In this document: in pieces, positions 17,050-28,026 of the stretch | Layout of the letters: each line of letters starts with the position of its first letter | How positions within the stretch are numbered: position 1 is the first letter of the stretch | Source: Desulfobacterales bacterium | GTDB lineage: Bacteria > Desulfobacterota > Desulfobacteria > Desulfobacterales > JALSRD01 | Direction: 5' to 3' | Assembly: GCA_026984935.1 (NCBI GenBank) | Contig: JALSRD010000029.1 | Span: 1-64,000, forward strand | DNA: 64,000 nucleotides | Program-made: the position numbers and the translations under genes | Notes under the pieces: generated by a model | The model's database searches: none | Told to the model about the DNA's origin: nothing | The model's input: the letters and a program-made list of their open reading frames with translations, nothing else

Positions 17050-18647
17050 GCGTCAAGGACCTGCCCTGGCAGATCCTGTGGGACCTGGACAAGTGCACGC
17101 TGTGCGGCAAATGCACGGCGGTCTGTCCGGTCAATGCCATCGAGCTGGGGGTGTTTCGCAAGCGCATCGTGGAAGCGCCGCTGGGCATCGCGGTAAAACC
17201 GGCGCACACTTACAAGGTTTACTACGGCATTCGCCAGAAGACCGATCCGGCCTACCGCTGTGTGGGCTGTGCCATGTGCAGCATGGTCTGCCCCAACGAT
17301 GCCATCGCCCCGGTTCGCAGTGACGAGGCCAGCAAGCTCGTCTTTCACATGGACCGCGGCGGGCAGCCGCGCCGTCGGGGCGGGCGCCGCAACGCGCCGG
17401 GAACCCTGCTGGATCGCATCAAGTTCATCCGCATTTCCATGCTCACCGACCCGGCTTTAGATGCCGGCCGGCACGAATTCGAACTACGCACCCTGCTGGG
17501 CAGAATCCTGCCGCCCGAGGAGAATATCGACTTTTTCAACCGCCACGGCTGGATTCCACCGGTGCGCGAAATCTACCCTTTGGTCATCGGCGGCATGTCC
17601 TTCGGCGCCCTTTCGCCCAACATGTGGGAAGGGCTGCAGATGGGCGTGGCCTACCTGAACGACGAATTGGGGATGCCGGTGCGCATCTGCACCGGCGAGG
17701 GCGGCTGCCCGCCGCGCCTTTTGCGGTCGCGCTTTCTGAAAAACGTGATTCTGCAGATCGCCAGCGGCTATTTCGGCTGGGACGAGATCATTCACGCCAT
17801 CCCGGAGATGAAGGTCGATCCCTGCGCCATCGAGATCAAGTACGGCCAGGGGGCCAAACCCGGAGACGGCGGGCTGCTCATGTGGTACAAGGTCAACCGG
17901 CTGATCGCGGCCATCCGCGGTGTGCCGCCCGGTGTGAGCCTGCCCAGTCCGCCCACCCATCAGACCAAATACTCCATCGAAGAATCGGTGGCCAAGATGA
18001 TCCAGTCCATGTACATGGCCTGGGATTTCCGGGTGCCGGTCTATCCCAAAATATCGGCCACATCCACCAGCCTGGCGGTGTTGAACAACCTGGTGAGAAA
18101 CCCCTATGCCGCCGGGCTGGCCATGGACGGGGAGGACGGCGGCACGGGAGCGGCCTACAATGTGTCCATGGACCACATGGGGCATCCCATCGCCAGCAAC
18201 GTGCGCGACGCCTACCTGAACCTGGTGGCGCTGGGCAAGCAGAACGAAATTCCGCTGATGGCCGGGGGCGGCATCGGCAAGAGCGGCAACCTGGCGGCCA
18301 ACGCGGCGGCGCTGATCATGCTGGGCGCCAGCGCGGTGCAGACCGGCAAGTACATCATGCAGGCCGCCGCCGGCTGCCTGGGGTCTGAATCCGACCGCTG
18401 CAACATCTGCAATATCGGCCTGTGCCCCAAGGGCATCACCTCGCAGGATCCGCGCCTCTACCGGCGCCTGGACATCGAGGCGGTGGCCCAACGGGTGGTG
18501 GATGTCTTCCTGAGCTTCGACACCGAGCTGAAGAAGATCATCGCGCCCCTGGGACGGTCCACATCGCTGCCCGTCGGCATGGCGGATGCGTTGGGGGTCG
18601 ACGACTACCACATCTCTCAGCGTCTGAAGATCAAGTACGTGGTTTGA
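17013..18647 (+). CDS. Glutamate synthase, FMN/Fe-S synthase subunit with ferredoxin domain
   Basis: This 544-residue subunit carries the FMN-binding (beta/alpha)8 barrel that makes glutamate from 2-oxoglutarate and ammonia. The N-terminal 110 residues hold two [4Fe-4S] motifs (CTLCGKCTAVCP and CVGCAMCSMVCP). The barrel follows, with ICTGEGGCPP, a GEDGGTGAA active-site stretch and a late Cys cluster (CNICNIGLCP) that binds the usual Fe-S centre. AAGGAGG stands 7 bp before the ATG, inside the preceding gene. Attached ferredoxin domains are typical of archaeal-type glutamate synthase and suggest a ferredoxin-linked electron path. Confidence 0.92.
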   Translation: MPANGTITPSTLSVKDLPWQILWDLDKCTLCGKCTAVCPVNAIELGVFRKRIVEAPLGIAVKPAHTYKVYYGIRQKTDPAYRCVGCAMCSMVCPNDAIAPVRSDEASKLVFHMDRGGQPRRRGGRRNAPGTLLDRIKFIRISMLTDPALDAGRHEFELRTLLGRILPPEENIDFFNRHGWIPPVREIYPLVIGGMSFGALSPNMWEGLQMGVAYLNDELGMPVRICTGEGGCPPRLLRSRFLKNVILQIASGYFGWDEIIHAIPEMKVDPCAIEIKYGQGAKPGDGGLLMWYKVNRLIAAIRGVPPGVSLPSPPTHQTKYSIEESVAKMIQSMYMAWDFRVPVYPKISATSTSLAVLNNLVRNPYAAGLAMDGEDGGTGAAYNVSMDHMGHPIASNVRDAYLNLVALGKQNEIPLMAGGGIGKSGNLAANAAALIMLGASAVQTGKYIMQAAAGCLGSESDRCNICNIGLCPKGITSQDPRLYRRLDIEAVAQRVVDVFLSFDTELKKIIAPLGRSTSLPVGMADALGVDDYHISQRLKIKYVV

Positions 18648-18708
18648 AGAACGGGACACGGGACGCAAGGCACCCCGGAGCGCGGGGTTTACTGCGTGGA
18701 GAAAGTTC

Positions 18709-21039
18709 ATGAGTGACAATATTTATCACCGCATATCGGGAAAAGAAAACGGCGTACGCATAGAGTCCCGTGTGCTGGAAGAGAAAATTCAACAGGCCGT
18801 CGCCGACGGGCGGCGTTTTATCGAGGTTCAGGCCTTCGGCCAGCACGGTATCGGCGGCCGCCTCTGGCGTGCCGGCGACGATACGGTGACCGTGCGCATC
18901 GGCGGTTATCCCGGCCAGCGGGTGGGCGCCATGGGGTACGCCAACACCACCGTCGAGGTGCTGGGACCGGCATCGGACGATGTGGGCTGGCTCAACGCCG
19001 GCGCGCGTATTGTTGTGCACGGCAATGCCTCCAACGGCGTGGCCAATGCCATGGCCCAGGGAAAGGTCTATGTCGCCGGCAACATCGGGGCCCGCGGCAT
19101 GACCATGACCAAGCACAACCCGCGTTTTTCCCAGCCGGAACTGTGGGTGCTGGGTTCGGTGGGGGATTACTTCGGCGAATTCATGGCCGGCGGCGTGGCC
19201 GTGGTCTGCGGGGTTGATGCCCAGGACCCGGAAAATGTCCTCGGCTACCGGCCGCTGGTGGGCATGGTGGGCGGCAAGGTCTTTTTCCGCGGCCCCATCA
19301 AGGGCTTCAGCCATGCCGACGCCAAGCTGATTCCCATAGCGGATGCGGACCACCGCTGGCTGGTTGAGAACCTGGCGCATTTCCTGGAGGCCATCCACCG
19401 GTTGGACCTGCTGAAGAGCTTGAGTGAGCGCCGCCAGTGGCAGCTGCTCAGGGCGCGTTCGGCCCAGGAAAAAAGCGGCCGCCGCCTGACGTCCATGGCG
19501 GAGTTTAAAAATCAGGTGTGGGATGCCGAATTGGGGCGCGGCGGACTGATCGGCGACCTGACGGCCATCGAACGCGGCCCCATCGAACTGGTGCCCAGCG
19601 GCGAGATGCGGCGCTTCGTACCACTGTGGGAGAACCGCAAGTACCTGCCGCCCTGCGAAGGGACCTGTCCCACCGGTATTCCGGTGCAGGAGCGCTGGCA
19701 ACTGGTGCGCGAGGGCCGCGTGGACGAAGCCGTTGACCTGGCACTGGCCTATACGCCCTTTCCGGCCACGGTGTGCGGCTACCTGTGCCCCAGCCCCTGC
19801 ATGCAGGCCTGTACGCGCCAGGCGGCCCTCATGGCGCCGGTGGACGTCAAGCAGCTGGGCCGCGCCAGCATCCAGGCGCATCTTCCCGAGCTGCCGCCGC
19901 TTTCCGGCAAAAAGGTGGCCGTGATCGGCGGGGGCCCGGCCGGCATTTCCGTGGCCTGGCAGCTGCGCCTGCAGGGGCACGAGGCCGTCATTTACGATCT
20001 GTCCGAAGTGTTGGGCGGCAAGATTGCAACGCTGATTCCGTCCACCCGGATTCCGGTGGACGTGGTTTCCTCGGAACTGGAGCGTATCCGCAAGGTGCTG
20101 CCGCATGTCCATCTGCAGCAGGAAATGCGCCGCGAGGATTTTCTGCAGCTTGCGGCGGACTACGATTTCGTGGTGATCGCCACCGGTGCGCGCAAGCCGC
20201 GCATCCTCGATATCCCGGGTGCCGAAAGGATGCTGACGGCCAACGACTTTTTGGCCGCCGCCAAGCACAACGACGCCAGAATCGGAAAACAGGTCGTGGT
20301 GATCGGCGCCGGCAACGTGGGCTGCGACGTGGCCAGCGAGGCTTTCCGGCTGGGGGCCGAAGCCGTGACCCTGATCGACGTGCAGGAGCCGGCCTCCTTC
20401 GGCGCCGAGCGCGAGGCCGCCGAGGCCGCCGGCGCCAAATTCCGGTGGCCCTGTTTTACCCAAAAGATCGTAGCGGAGGGCGTCAAGCTCAGCGACGGCG
20501 AGATTCTGCCTGCCGATACCGTCGTGATTTCCATCGGCGATGTGCCGGACCTCGGCTTTCTGCCCGAGACCATCGCCACCGAGCGTGGGTTCGTGACCGT
20601 CAACGAATTCGGCCAGACTTCCGATCCCCGGGTTTTCGCCATCGGCGACGTCGTGAAGCCGGGTCTGCTGACCGAGGCCATCGGCGCCGGGCGGCGGACG
20701 GCCGAGGCGATTGCGGAGATGCTGGCGGGCAAACGTCCGACCACCAACCTGCGCCAGGTGATCGACAAAAAGCGCATCACGCTGGAATATTTCGATCCGC
20801 GCCTGACCGAATTCGAAGACCTGGACCACTGCGGGTCCCAGTGTTCTTCGTGCGGCGCCTGCCGCGACTGCGGCGTATGCGTCAATATCTGCCCCCAAGC
20901 CGCCATCAGCCGGGTGGAACCCGACGGGGGCGGGTATGAATACGTGGTGGCGGCCGACAAGTGCATCGCCTGCGGGTTCTGTGCCGGGGCCTGCCCCTGC
21001 GGAATCTGGAACCTGGTGGAAAATGATCCCATTGACTGA
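18709..21039 (+). CDS. Glutamate synthase, GXGXG domain fused to GltD-like oxidoreductase and ferredoxin
   Basis: This 776-residue fusion has three parts. Residues about 1-240 are the GXGXG beta-helix domain that normally ends GltB (GYPGQRVGAMG, then HGNASNGVANAMAQG). Residues about 300-690 form the small-subunit FAD/NAD(P)H oxidoreductase, with Cys clusters CEGTCPTGIP and CGYLCPSPC and two nucleotide-binding folds (GGGPAGIS and GAGNVGCD). The C-terminus has two [4Fe-4S] motifs (CGACRDCGVCVNICP, CIACGFCAGACP). It closes the three-gene glutamate synthase, passing electrons from NAD(P)H or ferredoxin to the FMN subunit. Confidence 0.92.
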   Translation: MSDNIYHRISGKENGVRIESRVLEEKIQQAVADGRRFIEVQAFGQHGIGGRLWRAGDDTVTVRIGGYPGQRVGAMGYANTTVEVLGPASDDVGWLNAGARIVVHGNASNGVANAMAQGKVYVAGNIGARGMTMTKHNPRFSQPELWVLGSVGDYFGEFMAGGVAVVCGVDAQDPENVLGYRPLVGMVGGKVFFRGPIKGFSHADAKLIPIADADHRWLVENLAHFLEAIHRLDLLKSLSERRQWQLLRARSAQEKSGRRLTSMAEFKNQVWDAELGRGGLIGDLTAIERGPIELVPSGEMRRFVPLWENRKYLPPCEGTCPTGIPVQERWQLVREGRVDEAVDLALAYTPFPATVCGYLCPSPCMQACTRQAALMAPVDVKQLGRASIQAHLPELPPLSGKKVAVIGGGPAGISVAWQLRLQGHEAVIYDLSEVLGGKIATLIPSTRIPVDVVSSELERIRKVLPHVHLQQEMRREDFLQLAADYDFVVIATGARKPRILDIPGAERMLTANDFLAAAKHNDARIGKQVVVIGAGNVGCDVASEAFRLGAEAVTLIDVQEPASFGAEREAAEAAGAKFRWPCFTQKIVAEGVKLSDGEILPADTVVISIGDVPDLGFLPETIATERGFVTVNEFGQTSDPRVFAIGDVVKPGLLTEAIGAGRRTAEAIAEMLAGKRPTTNLRQVIDKKRITLEYFDPRLTEFEDLDHCGSQCSSCGACRDCGVCVNICPQAAISRVEPDGGGYEYVVAADKCIACGFCAGACPCGIWNLVENDPID

Positions 21040-21117
21040 GCGCGCTGCATGCTGTAGAGCTGTCTGCGAAACCATCGGAATGACAAACCGGCCGTCGCCA
21101 GGCGGCCGTAATCAGGT

Positions 21118-22272
21118 ATGTCCATGCGCGCATTGCTGACCTTAGAAGACGGCCGCAGCTTTGGCTGCCGATCGTTCACCGGCTCCGGTGAAGCCGGCGG
21201 CGAGGTCGTGTTCAACACCAGTATGACCGGTTACCAGGAGGTGCTGACCGACCCTTCCTACCGCGGCCAGATGGTGGCCATGACCTATCCGCTGGTGGGC
21301 AACTACGGCGTCAATGCCCGCGATATCGAGTCCGACCGCATTCAGGTGGAGGCTTTCCTGGTGCGGGAATACCAGGATTTTCCGAGCAACCAGCGCGCCG
21401 AAGGCAGTCTGCGTGCCTACCTGCAGCAGCAGGGGGTTTTGGGCGTGGAGCAGCTGGACACGCGCGCCCTGACGCGCCACATCCGCAAGGCCGGCGCCAT
21501 GCGCGCTTTTGTCTCCACGGAAGACCTCGATGCCCGGTCACAGCTGCGCCGTCTTGCCGATATGCCGCCCTTGGAGGGGCGGGACCTGGTGCGCCAGGTG
21601 ACTGCATCCGCGGCCTACCGCTGGCAGTCCGGCGGGGTTTGCCCGCTGCACGTGCCGGCCGGCCGGCCGGATGCTTCCGTCTGGCGGCGGCGCGATACGC
21701 ATTTTGCCGTGGCGGCCTTTGATTTCGGCATCAAGTACAACATATTGAGGTGCCTGGAGGCCGTCGGCTGCGAGGTGGTCGTCGTGCCGGCCGATACGAC
21801 TGCCGAGACCATCCGCGCCATGCAGCCGGACGGCATTTTCCTCTCCAACGGACCCGGGGATCCCGCGCCGCTGGACTATGCCGTTGCCGCCGTCCGGGAG
21901 CTGGTCGGCTACCGGCCGATTTTCGGGATCTGCCTGGGCATCCAGCTGTTGGGACTGGCCTTGGGGGGGCGGACCTTCAAATTGAAATTCGGCCATCACG
22001 GCGCCAACCAGCCGGTGAAGAACCTGGCCACCGGGCGCATCGAAATTACCTCCCAAAACCATGGGTTTGCCGTGGATCTCGACAGTCTCGGCCGGGATGC
22101 GGTACAGATCACGCACGTTAACCTGAACGACGACACGCTGGAGGGGTTCCGGCACCGGCGATACCCGATTTTTGCCGTGCAGTACCACCCCGAGGCCTGC
22201 CCGGGCCCCCACGATGCCCGCTACCTGTTCGACGATTTCAGGCAGATGATGGCCGCCGGCCGCAGAAGCTGA
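21118..22272 (+). CDS. carA: Carbamoyl-phosphate synthase small subunit
   Basis: CarA is the glutaminase subunit supplying ammonia for carbamoyl phosphate (arginine and pyrimidine synthesis). It has 384 residues. The N-terminal domain has [10 protein letters not shown] and YPLVGNYG. The class I amidotransferase has the nucleophile in [12 protein letters not shown], and [10 protein letters not shown] carries the catalytic His and neighbours. A second ATG 6 bp in is an alternative start. It is 7 bp upstream of carB. A 6-bp stem (21089-21108) lies just before the start. Confidence 0.96.
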   Translation: MSMRALLTLEDGRSFGCRSFTGSGEAGGEVVFNTSMTGYQEVLTDPSYRGQMVAMTYPLVGNYGVNARDIESDRIQVEAFLVREYQDFPSNQRAEGSLRAYLQQQGVLGVEQLDTRALTRHIRKAGAMRAFVSTEDLDARSQLRRLADMPPLEGRDLVRQVTASAAYRWQSGGVCPLHVPAGRPDASVWRRRDTHFAVAAFDFGIKYNILRCLEAVGCEVVVVPADTTAETIRAMQPDGIFLSNGPGDPAPLDYAVAAVRELVGYRPIFGICLGIQLLGLALGGRTFKLKFGHHGANQPVKNLATGRIEITSQNHGFAVDLDSLGRDAVQITHVNLNDDTLEGFRHRRYPIFAVQYHPEACPGPHDARYLFDDFRQMMAAGRRS

Positions 22273-22279
22273 TCATACC

Positions 22280-25200
22280 ATGCCCAAACGTACCGACATT
22301 AAAAAGATCCTGATCATCGGCGCCGGACCGATCATCATCAGCCAGGCCTGCGAGTTCGACTACTCCGGCACCCAGGCCTGCAAGGCCCTGCGTGAAGAGG
22401 GCTACGAAGTGGTGTTGGTCAACAGCAACCCGGCCACCATCATGACCGACCCGGAAATCGCCGACCGCACCTACATCGAACCGGTGACGCCCGACATTCT
22501 GGCGCGCATCATCACGGCCGAACGTCCCTGTGCACTGCTGCCCACCCTGGGGGGACAGACCGGCCTGAACACGGCGGTGGAAGTGGCTGAGACCGGCCTG
22601 CTGGAGGAGCTGGGTGTTGAAATGATCGGCGCCTCGGTGGAGGTCATCAAGAAGGCTGAAGACCGGGATCTTTTCCGGCAGGCCATGGCGCGCATCGGGC
22701 TGCGGGTGCCCCGCTCGGGCATCGCCACCGATATGGACGGCGTGCGCGAAGTGGTGGCGGACATCGGTTTTCCGGTGATCATCCGCCCCAGTTTCACTCT
22801 GGGCGGCACCGGCGGCGGCGTGGCCTACAATCCGGAGGAACTGGAGCAGGTGGCCAAGGCCGGCCTGGAGGCCAGCCTGATCGGGCAGGTGATGATCGAA
22901 GAATCCGTGCTGGGCTGGAAAGAATACGAACTGGAAGTCATGCGTGATGCCAGCGACAACGCCGTGATCATCTGCTCCATCGAAAACGTGGACGCCATGG
23001 GCGTGCACACCGGGGACTCCATTACGGTGGCGCCGGCCCAGACCCTCACTGACCGCGAATACCAGAACATGCGCAGTGCCGCCATCGCCATCATGCGCGC
23101 GATCGGCGTCGACACCGGCGGCTCCAACGTGCAGTTTGCCGTAAACCCCGTTGACGGCGAGATGGTCGTGGTGGAGATGAACCCGCGCGTGTCGCGCAGC
23201 TCCGCCCTGGCCTCCAAAGCCACCGGTTACCCCATCGCCAAGATCGCCGCCAAGCTGGCGGTAGGCTACCGCCTGGACGAAATCACCAATGACATCACCG
23301 GCAAGACCAGCGCTGCTTTTGAACCCACCATCGACTACTGCGTGGTCAAGGTGCCGCGCTGGACATTCGAGAAGTTTCCCGAGACCCCCGACCTGCTGAC
23401 CACTTCCATGAAATCCGTGGGCGAGGCCATGTCCATCGGCAGGACTTTTAAAGAGGCGCTGCAAAAGGGGTTGCGCTCCCTTGAAACCGGCCGTTTCGGG
23501 CTGGGGGCCGACGGCCGGGACATCGTCGACCGCACCGGCCGGCCGCCGGCTGAAAAGGAGATCCGGCAGCACCTGGCCATGCCGAACTCGCAGCGCATCT
23601 TCTACCTGCGCGAAGCCCTGCTGGTCGGCATGTCACCGGAATCTATCAGCGAAATCACGCATATCGACCCCTGGTTCGTGGACCAGATGCGGCAGATCGT
23701 GGCCTTGGAGCAGGAAATGGCCGGAAACGGCGGCGATCTGCCCGCGCCCCTGCTGCGGCAGGCCAAGTCATGGGGCTTTTCCGACGTGCAGATCGCGCAC
23801 ATCTGCGGCTCGGATGCCCAAACCGTCCGCCAGCGCCGCCAAACAGCCGGCATCCGCCCGGTCTACAAGCTGGTGGACACCTGCGCCGCTGAATTCGCAG
23901 CCGAAACACCTTACTATTATTCAACTTACGAGTCTGAGGACGAAGCCCGGGTGTCGGCGAAACACAAGGTCATGATTCTGGGCGGCGGGCCCAACCGCAT
24001 CGGCCAGGGAATCGAGTTCGACTACTGCTGCGTGCATGCCTCCTTCGCCCTGCGCGAGGCCGGTGTCGAGAGCATCATGGTCAACAGCAACCCGGAAACG
24101 GTCAGCACCGACTACGACACCTCGGACAAGCTCTACTTCGAACCGCTGACCGCCGAGGACGTTTTGCACATCGCCGAGGCCGAAAAACCCGACGGCGTGA
24201 TCGTGCAGTTCGGCGGGCAGACCCCGCTGAACCTGGCCGAAGCCATTTCCGCCGCCGGCTTTACCATCCTGGGAACGACTCCCGGGAGCATCGCACGTGC
24301 CGAGGACCGCAAGCAGTTTCAGCGCATGCTGCACAAACTCGGCCTGGTGCAGCCCGAAAACGGTACCGCCCGGAGCGTCGCGCAGGCCCTGGACGTGGCG
24401 GCCGCCATCGGCTATCCGCTGGTGGTGCGGCCCTCCTTTGTGCTGGGTGGGCGGGCCATGAAAATCGTCTACAACGAAGAGGAGCTGAAAAACTTTGCGC
24501 GCCTGGCCATCGAAGCTTCCCCCGACCACCCGGTGCTCATTGACAAATTCCTGGAAGATGCCGTTGAAATCGATGTGGATGCCATATCGGACGGACGGCG
24601 GACGGTCATCGGCGGCATCATGGAGCACATCGAGGAGGCCGGGGTGCACTCGGGTGACTCGGCCTGCGTGCTGCCGCCCATCAGCCTGAGCGCCGCGAGC
24701 ATCACCGAAATCACCACGGCTACCCGGGCCATGGCCGCCGAGCTGAATGTCCTGGGCCTGATGAACGTGCAGTACGCCGTCAAAGACGGCCGGCTTTACG
24801 TGCTGGAAGTCAATCCGCGGGCGTCACGCACGATCCCTTTTGTCAGCAAGGCTTCCGGTGTGCCGCTGGCCAAACTGGCCACCCACGTGATGCTGGGCCG
24901 CAGCCTGGAATCGATGGGTCTGACCACCGAAAGGGTGCCGGCGCACGTGTCGGTCAAGGAGGCCGTGCTGCCCTTCGACCGCTTCCCGGACGTGGACACC
25001 CTGCTGGGGCCTGAAATGAAGTCCACCGGCGAGGTCATGGGGATCGACACGGCCTTCGGGCCGGCCTATGCCAAGGCCCAGCTGGGCGCCGGCCTGACGC
25101 TGCCCACCGGCGGCACGGTGTTTATCAGCGTCAACGACCGCGACAAGCCCACGATGCTGGCGGCGGCGCGCCGCTTCCGCGACATGGGCTTCGGCGTGCT

Positions 25201-25504
25201 GGCCACCGCTGGCACAGCGCAGTTTCTATATGCCCACGGGGTGGCGGCGCGCGTGGTCAACAAAGTCTCTTTCGGCCGGCCGCACGTGGTGGATGCCGTG
25301 AAAAACAACCAGATTCAGCTGATCATCAACACCGGCAGTGGCGGTGAAACCAGGCGTGACGGCTTCGAGATCCGGCGTGCGGCCATCAAGTATCGTGTCC
25401 CCTACGTCACGACCATTCCCGGTGCCATGGCCATGTGCCGCGGCATCGAAGCCCTCAAAAACCGGCGTATCGGTATTCAGACGCTGCAAAAATATCATGA
25501 CTGA
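22280..25504 (+). CDS. carB: Carbamoyl-phosphate synthase large subunit
   Basis: CarB has 1074 residues, the full family length. It has two homologous ATP-grasp halves (about 1-400 and 555-935), an oligomerisation domain between them and a C-terminal MGS-like allosteric domain (about 940-1074). Typical motifs are [15 protein letters not shown] and [15 protein letters not shown] at the start of the halves, and [16 protein letters not shown] in the second. The carAB order and 7-bp spacing are standard. Confidence 0.97.
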   Translation: MPKRTDIKKILIIGAGPIIISQACEFDYSGTQACKALREEGYEVVLVNSNPATIMTDPEIADRTYIEPVTPDILARIITAERPCALLPTLGGQTGLNTAVEVAETGLLEELGVEMIGASVEVIKKAEDRDLFRQAMARIGLRVPRSGIATDMDGVREVVADIGFPVIIRPSFTLGGTGGGVAYNPEELEQVAKAGLEASLIGQVMIEESVLGWKEYELEVMRDASDNAVIICSIENVDAMGVHTGDSITVAPAQTLTDREYQNMRSAAIAIMRAIGVDTGGSNVQFAVNPVDGEMVVVEMNPRVSRSSALASKATGYPIAKIAAKLAVGYRLDEITNDITGKTSAAFEPTIDYCVVKVPRWTFEKFPETPDLLTTSMKSVGEAMSIGRTFKEALQKGLRSLETGRFGLGADGRDIVDRTGRPPAEKEIRQHLAMPNSQRIFYLREALLVGMSPESISEITHIDPWFVDQMRQIVALEQEMAGNGGDLPAPLLRQAKSWGFSDVQIAHICGSDAQTVRQRRQTAGIRPVYKLVDTCAAEFAAETPYYYSTYESEDEARVSAKHKVMILGGGPNRIGQGIEFDYCCVHASFALREAGVESIMVNSNPETVSTDYDTSDKLYFEPLTAEDVLHIAEAEKPDGVIVQFGGQTPLNLAEAISAAGFTILGTTPGSIARAEDRKQFQRMLHKLGLVQPENGTARSVAQALDVAAAIGYPLVVRPSFVLGGRAMKIVYNEEELKNFARLAIEASPDHPVLIDKFLEDAVEIDVDAISDGRRTVIGGIMEHIEEAGVHSGDSACVLPPISLSAASITEITTATRAMAAELNVLGLMNVQYAVKDGRLYVLEVNPRASRTIPFVSKASGVPLAKLATHVMLGRSLESMGLTTERVPAHVSVKEAVLPFDRFPDVDTLLGPEMKSTGEVMGIDTAFGPAYAKAQLGAGLTLPTGGTVFISVNDRDKPTMLAAARRFRDMGFGVLATAGTAQFLYAHGVAARVVNKVSFGRPHVVDAVKNNQIQLIINTGSGGETRRDGFEIRRAAIKYRVPYVTTIPGAMAMCRGIEALKNRRIGIQTLQKYHD

Positions 25505-25581
25505 CACGCGGCCCGGGCGCTGATGGAAAAGCGGCGGGCATGCATGCACACAACCCCATTTCGACAGACAGGTGCCAAGCG

Positions 25582-26991
25582 ATGGACTTACACGAAAAAC
25601 CCCGCGAGGCCTGCGGACTGTTCGGCATCTTTGGCCATGCCGAAGCGGCTCGGCTCAGCTATTTCGGCCTGTACGCCCTGCAGCACCGCGGCCAGGAGAG
25701 CGCCGGCATTGCCGTGACGCGCGACGACAGCATCGTGTTTCACAAGGGCATGGGGCTGGTGTCCGAGGTGTTCGACGACCCGCACCTGGAGCAGCTTTCC
25801 GGATCGAGCGCCATCGGCCATGTGCGCTATTCCACCACCGGCAGCTCGATTCTGGGCAATGCCCAGCCCTTTGTGGTGCACCATCGCAAGCGTTCTTACG
25901 CGGTGGGGCACAACGGCAACCTGGTCAATGCCCGCGAGCTCAAAGACGAACTGGAGCAAAGCGGCTCCATTTTCCAGACCACCATGGACAGCGAGGTCTT
26001 CCTGCACCTGTTCGTTAAAAATCTGACCTACGGATTCGAAGGGGCCCTGGTGCGGGCGGCATCGCGTTTGAAAGGCGCTTTTTCCATGATCATGCTCACC
26101 AACGAGGGCGAGGTGATCGGGATCAAAGACCCCCACGGTTTCCGGCCGCTGTGCCTGGGCGAGCTCAACGGCAGCTACCTGCTGGCGTCGGAGACCTGCG
26201 CCCTGGACCTGGTCGAGGCGCGCTTCGTCAGGGAACTGGACCCCGGCGAGATCGTGATCATCGGTAAAAACGGCGTCAAGAGCATCAAGGCGCAGCAGGC
26301 CCGTCGCCGGGCTTTTTGCATTTTCGAGTTCATCTACTTCGCACGTCCCGACAGTACGATCTACGGCCACAATGTCTACCAGACGCGCAAGGCCCACGGC
26401 CGGCGACTGGCGCAAGAAGCGCCGGTATCGGCCGATCTGGTGATGCCTTTCCCGGATTCCGGCACCTATGCGGCGCTGGGATACTCGGAAGCTTCCGGCA
26501 TTCCCTTTGAAATGGGCATGATCCGCAACCATTACGTCGGGCGCACCTTCATCCAGCCCTCCCAGAGCATGCGTGATTTCGGGGTGCGGGTCAAGCTCAA
26601 CCCCGTCAAGGACCTGCTCAAGGGCAAGGATATCATCATCATCGAGGATTCCATCATCCGCGGCACCACCGTGCGCACGCGCGTGCGCGCGCTGCGCGAA
26701 CTGGGCGTGCGGCACGTGCATTTGCGCGTCAGCGGACCGGCACACCGCTTCCCCTGCCACTACGGCATCGATTTCTCCACGCGCGGCGAGCTCATCGCCG
26801 CCAAGATGTCGGTGCCGGAACTGCGTGATTTTCTGCACCTGGATTCCCTGTACTACCTCAGCCTGCCGGGGCTGCTGGAATCCACCGGCATGGACGATCC
26901 GGAAAATACCTTCTGCAAGGCCTGTTTCGACGGCTGCTACCCGGTGCCTTTCGACGAAAACCTGACCAAGGACTGTCTGGAACGCTGCTGA
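25582..26991 (+). CDS. purF: Amidophosphoribosyltransferase
   Basis: PurF starts purine synthesis by moving the glutamine amide nitrogen to PRPP. I place the start at 25582 (469 residues). This leaves a 10-residue propeptide before Cys11 of EACGLFGIFG, the nucleophile exposed by autocleavage; an ATG at 25540 with no better ribosome site would add 14 residues. The glutaminase domain is followed by the phosphoribosyltransferase domain with the PRPP loop IIIEDSIIRGTT. Cys in CKACFDGCYP near the C-terminus could be part of the [4Fe-4S] centre of Bacillus-type PurF. It overlaps or abuts the radical SAM gene downstream. Confidence 0.95.
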   Translation: MDLHEKPREACGLFGIFGHAEAARLSYFGLYALQHRGQESAGIAVTRDDSIVFHKGMGLVSEVFDDPHLEQLSGSSAIGHVRYSTTGSSILGNAQPFVVHHRKRSYAVGHNGNLVNARELKDELEQSGSIFQTTMDSEVFLHLFVKNLTYGFEGALVRAASRLKGAFSMIMLTNEGEVIGIKDPHGFRPLCLGELNGSYLLASETCALDLVEARFVRELDPGEIVIIGKNGVKSIKAQQARRRAFCIFEFIYFARPDSTIYGHNVYQTRKAHGRRLAQEAPVSADLVMPFPDSGTYAALGYSEASGIPFEMGMIRNHYVGRTFIQPSQSMRDFGVRVKLNPVKDLLKGKDIIIIEDSIIRGTTVRTRVRALRELGVRHVHLRVSGPAHRFPCHYGIDFSTRGELIAAKMSVPELRDFLHLDSLYYLSLPGLLESTGMDDPENTFCKACFDGCYPVPFDENLTKDCLERC

Positions 26992-27002
26992 TGGAGGCGC
27001 GC

Positions 27003-28010
27003 ATGCAGAAACGCACGGTGGCCTTCTCCCGTAACTGCAGCAACGTCTTTTTCCACCTGCTGACGGCGTGCAATCTTGCCTGCCGGCATTGCTACATCAA
27101 CGTCGCGCAGCACGGCGAAAATACCCTCGACATCGATACGATCCGGCGCTGGCTGGATATTTTCGCCGCAAGAGCCCCATCCGCAAACCTGATTTTACTG
27201 GGCGGTGAACCCACGCTGCACCCGGAGCTGGCAGACGTCATCCGCTATGCCGGCAAACGCGCTTTCGGGTCTGTTACCGTGGACACCAACGGCTTTTTGT
27301 TTCACGATATCCTCGAGCGCGTGGATCCCGGCGAAATCGACTTTTTCAGTTTCAGCCTCGACGGCGCCACGCCCGCCACCAACGATGCCATCCGGGGGCG
27401 GGGAACCTATGAACGCTGTATCGCCGGCATGCGCCGGGCGGCGGCCAAGGGCTTTGCCACCAGCCTGATCTACACCGTCAGCCGCCTCAACCTGCACGAG
27501 CTCGAGAGCATGGCGGCGCTGGTGAAGGACCTGGGCATAACACGCTTTTTCATCCAGGTCATCGGTCTGCGGGGTGCCTCGGCGGAAGATGCGCGCGCAC
27601 GGCAGTTGCAGCTGTCGCGGCGCGAGTGGCTGGACACGGTACCCGCAGCGGCCGCGCGTATCGCCGCACAGGGCGTCATTGTCACCTATCCCAAGGTGTT
27701 TTTGACCGCCGGGGAGCTTTTTGAATGCGCCGGCCGGGTGGCCGACAACTACTTTGTCTTTCCCAACGGCCGGGTCTACCGCTGCCCGCTGTGCGAGGAC
27801 TACCCGCTTAACGCCCTGGCCATCGAAAACAACCGCCTGGTGGAGATGCCGCCCATCAACGAAAGCCACCTGTTTGCCCTCGACATCCCGGAGGGTTGCG
27901 TTATCAACCGCCTGGTCCAGCCGCAAAACCTGGCCTATGACGCCGCCGGGGTCCCGGACTACCGTATCGCCTGCTGCATGCTCAAGGAGGAGATTTTCGT
28001 TCGGCAGTGA
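27003..28010 (+). CDS. Radical SAM protein with SPASM/twitch-like C-terminus
   Basis: This 335-residue radical SAM enzyme has CNLACRHC (C-x3-C-x2-C) near the N-terminus, then LGGEPTLHPEL, the GGE motif of the SAM site. The C-terminal part holds a Cys about 15 residues before GRVYRCPLC (the G-x4-C pattern that opens SPASM/twitch domains), plus later Cys residues, so an auxiliary cluster is likely. The ATG at 27003 has GGAGG 5 bp upstream; an ATG at 26991 overlapping the purF stop is the alternative. The substrate is unknown. A 44-residue Cys-rich ORF starts 16 bp downstream. Confidence 0.85.
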   Translation: MQKRTVAFSRNCSNVFFHLLTACNLACRHCYINVAQHGENTLDIDTIRRWLDIFAARAPSANLILLGGEPTLHPELADVIRYAGKRAFGSVTVDTNGFLFHDILERVDPGEIDFFSFSLDGATPATNDAIRGRGTYERCIAGMRRAAAKGFATSLIYTVSRLNLHELESMAALVKDLGITRFFIQVIGLRGASAEDARARQLQLSRREWLDTVPAAAARIAAQGVIVTYPKVFLTAGELFECAGRVADNYFVFPNGRVYRCPLCEDYPLNALAIENNRLVEMPPINESHLFALDIPEGCVINRLVQPQNLAYDAAGVPDYRIACCMLKEEIFVRQ

Positions 28011-28026
28011 TACCAGAGAGGAAACG

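Noticed and set aside
18631-21075. Long minus-strand open frame (814 codons) opposite the glutamate synthase fusion
   Set aside because: The plus strand encodes a clear multi-domain protein with cluster motifs; the minus frame is His/Gly/Ala-rich without any family.
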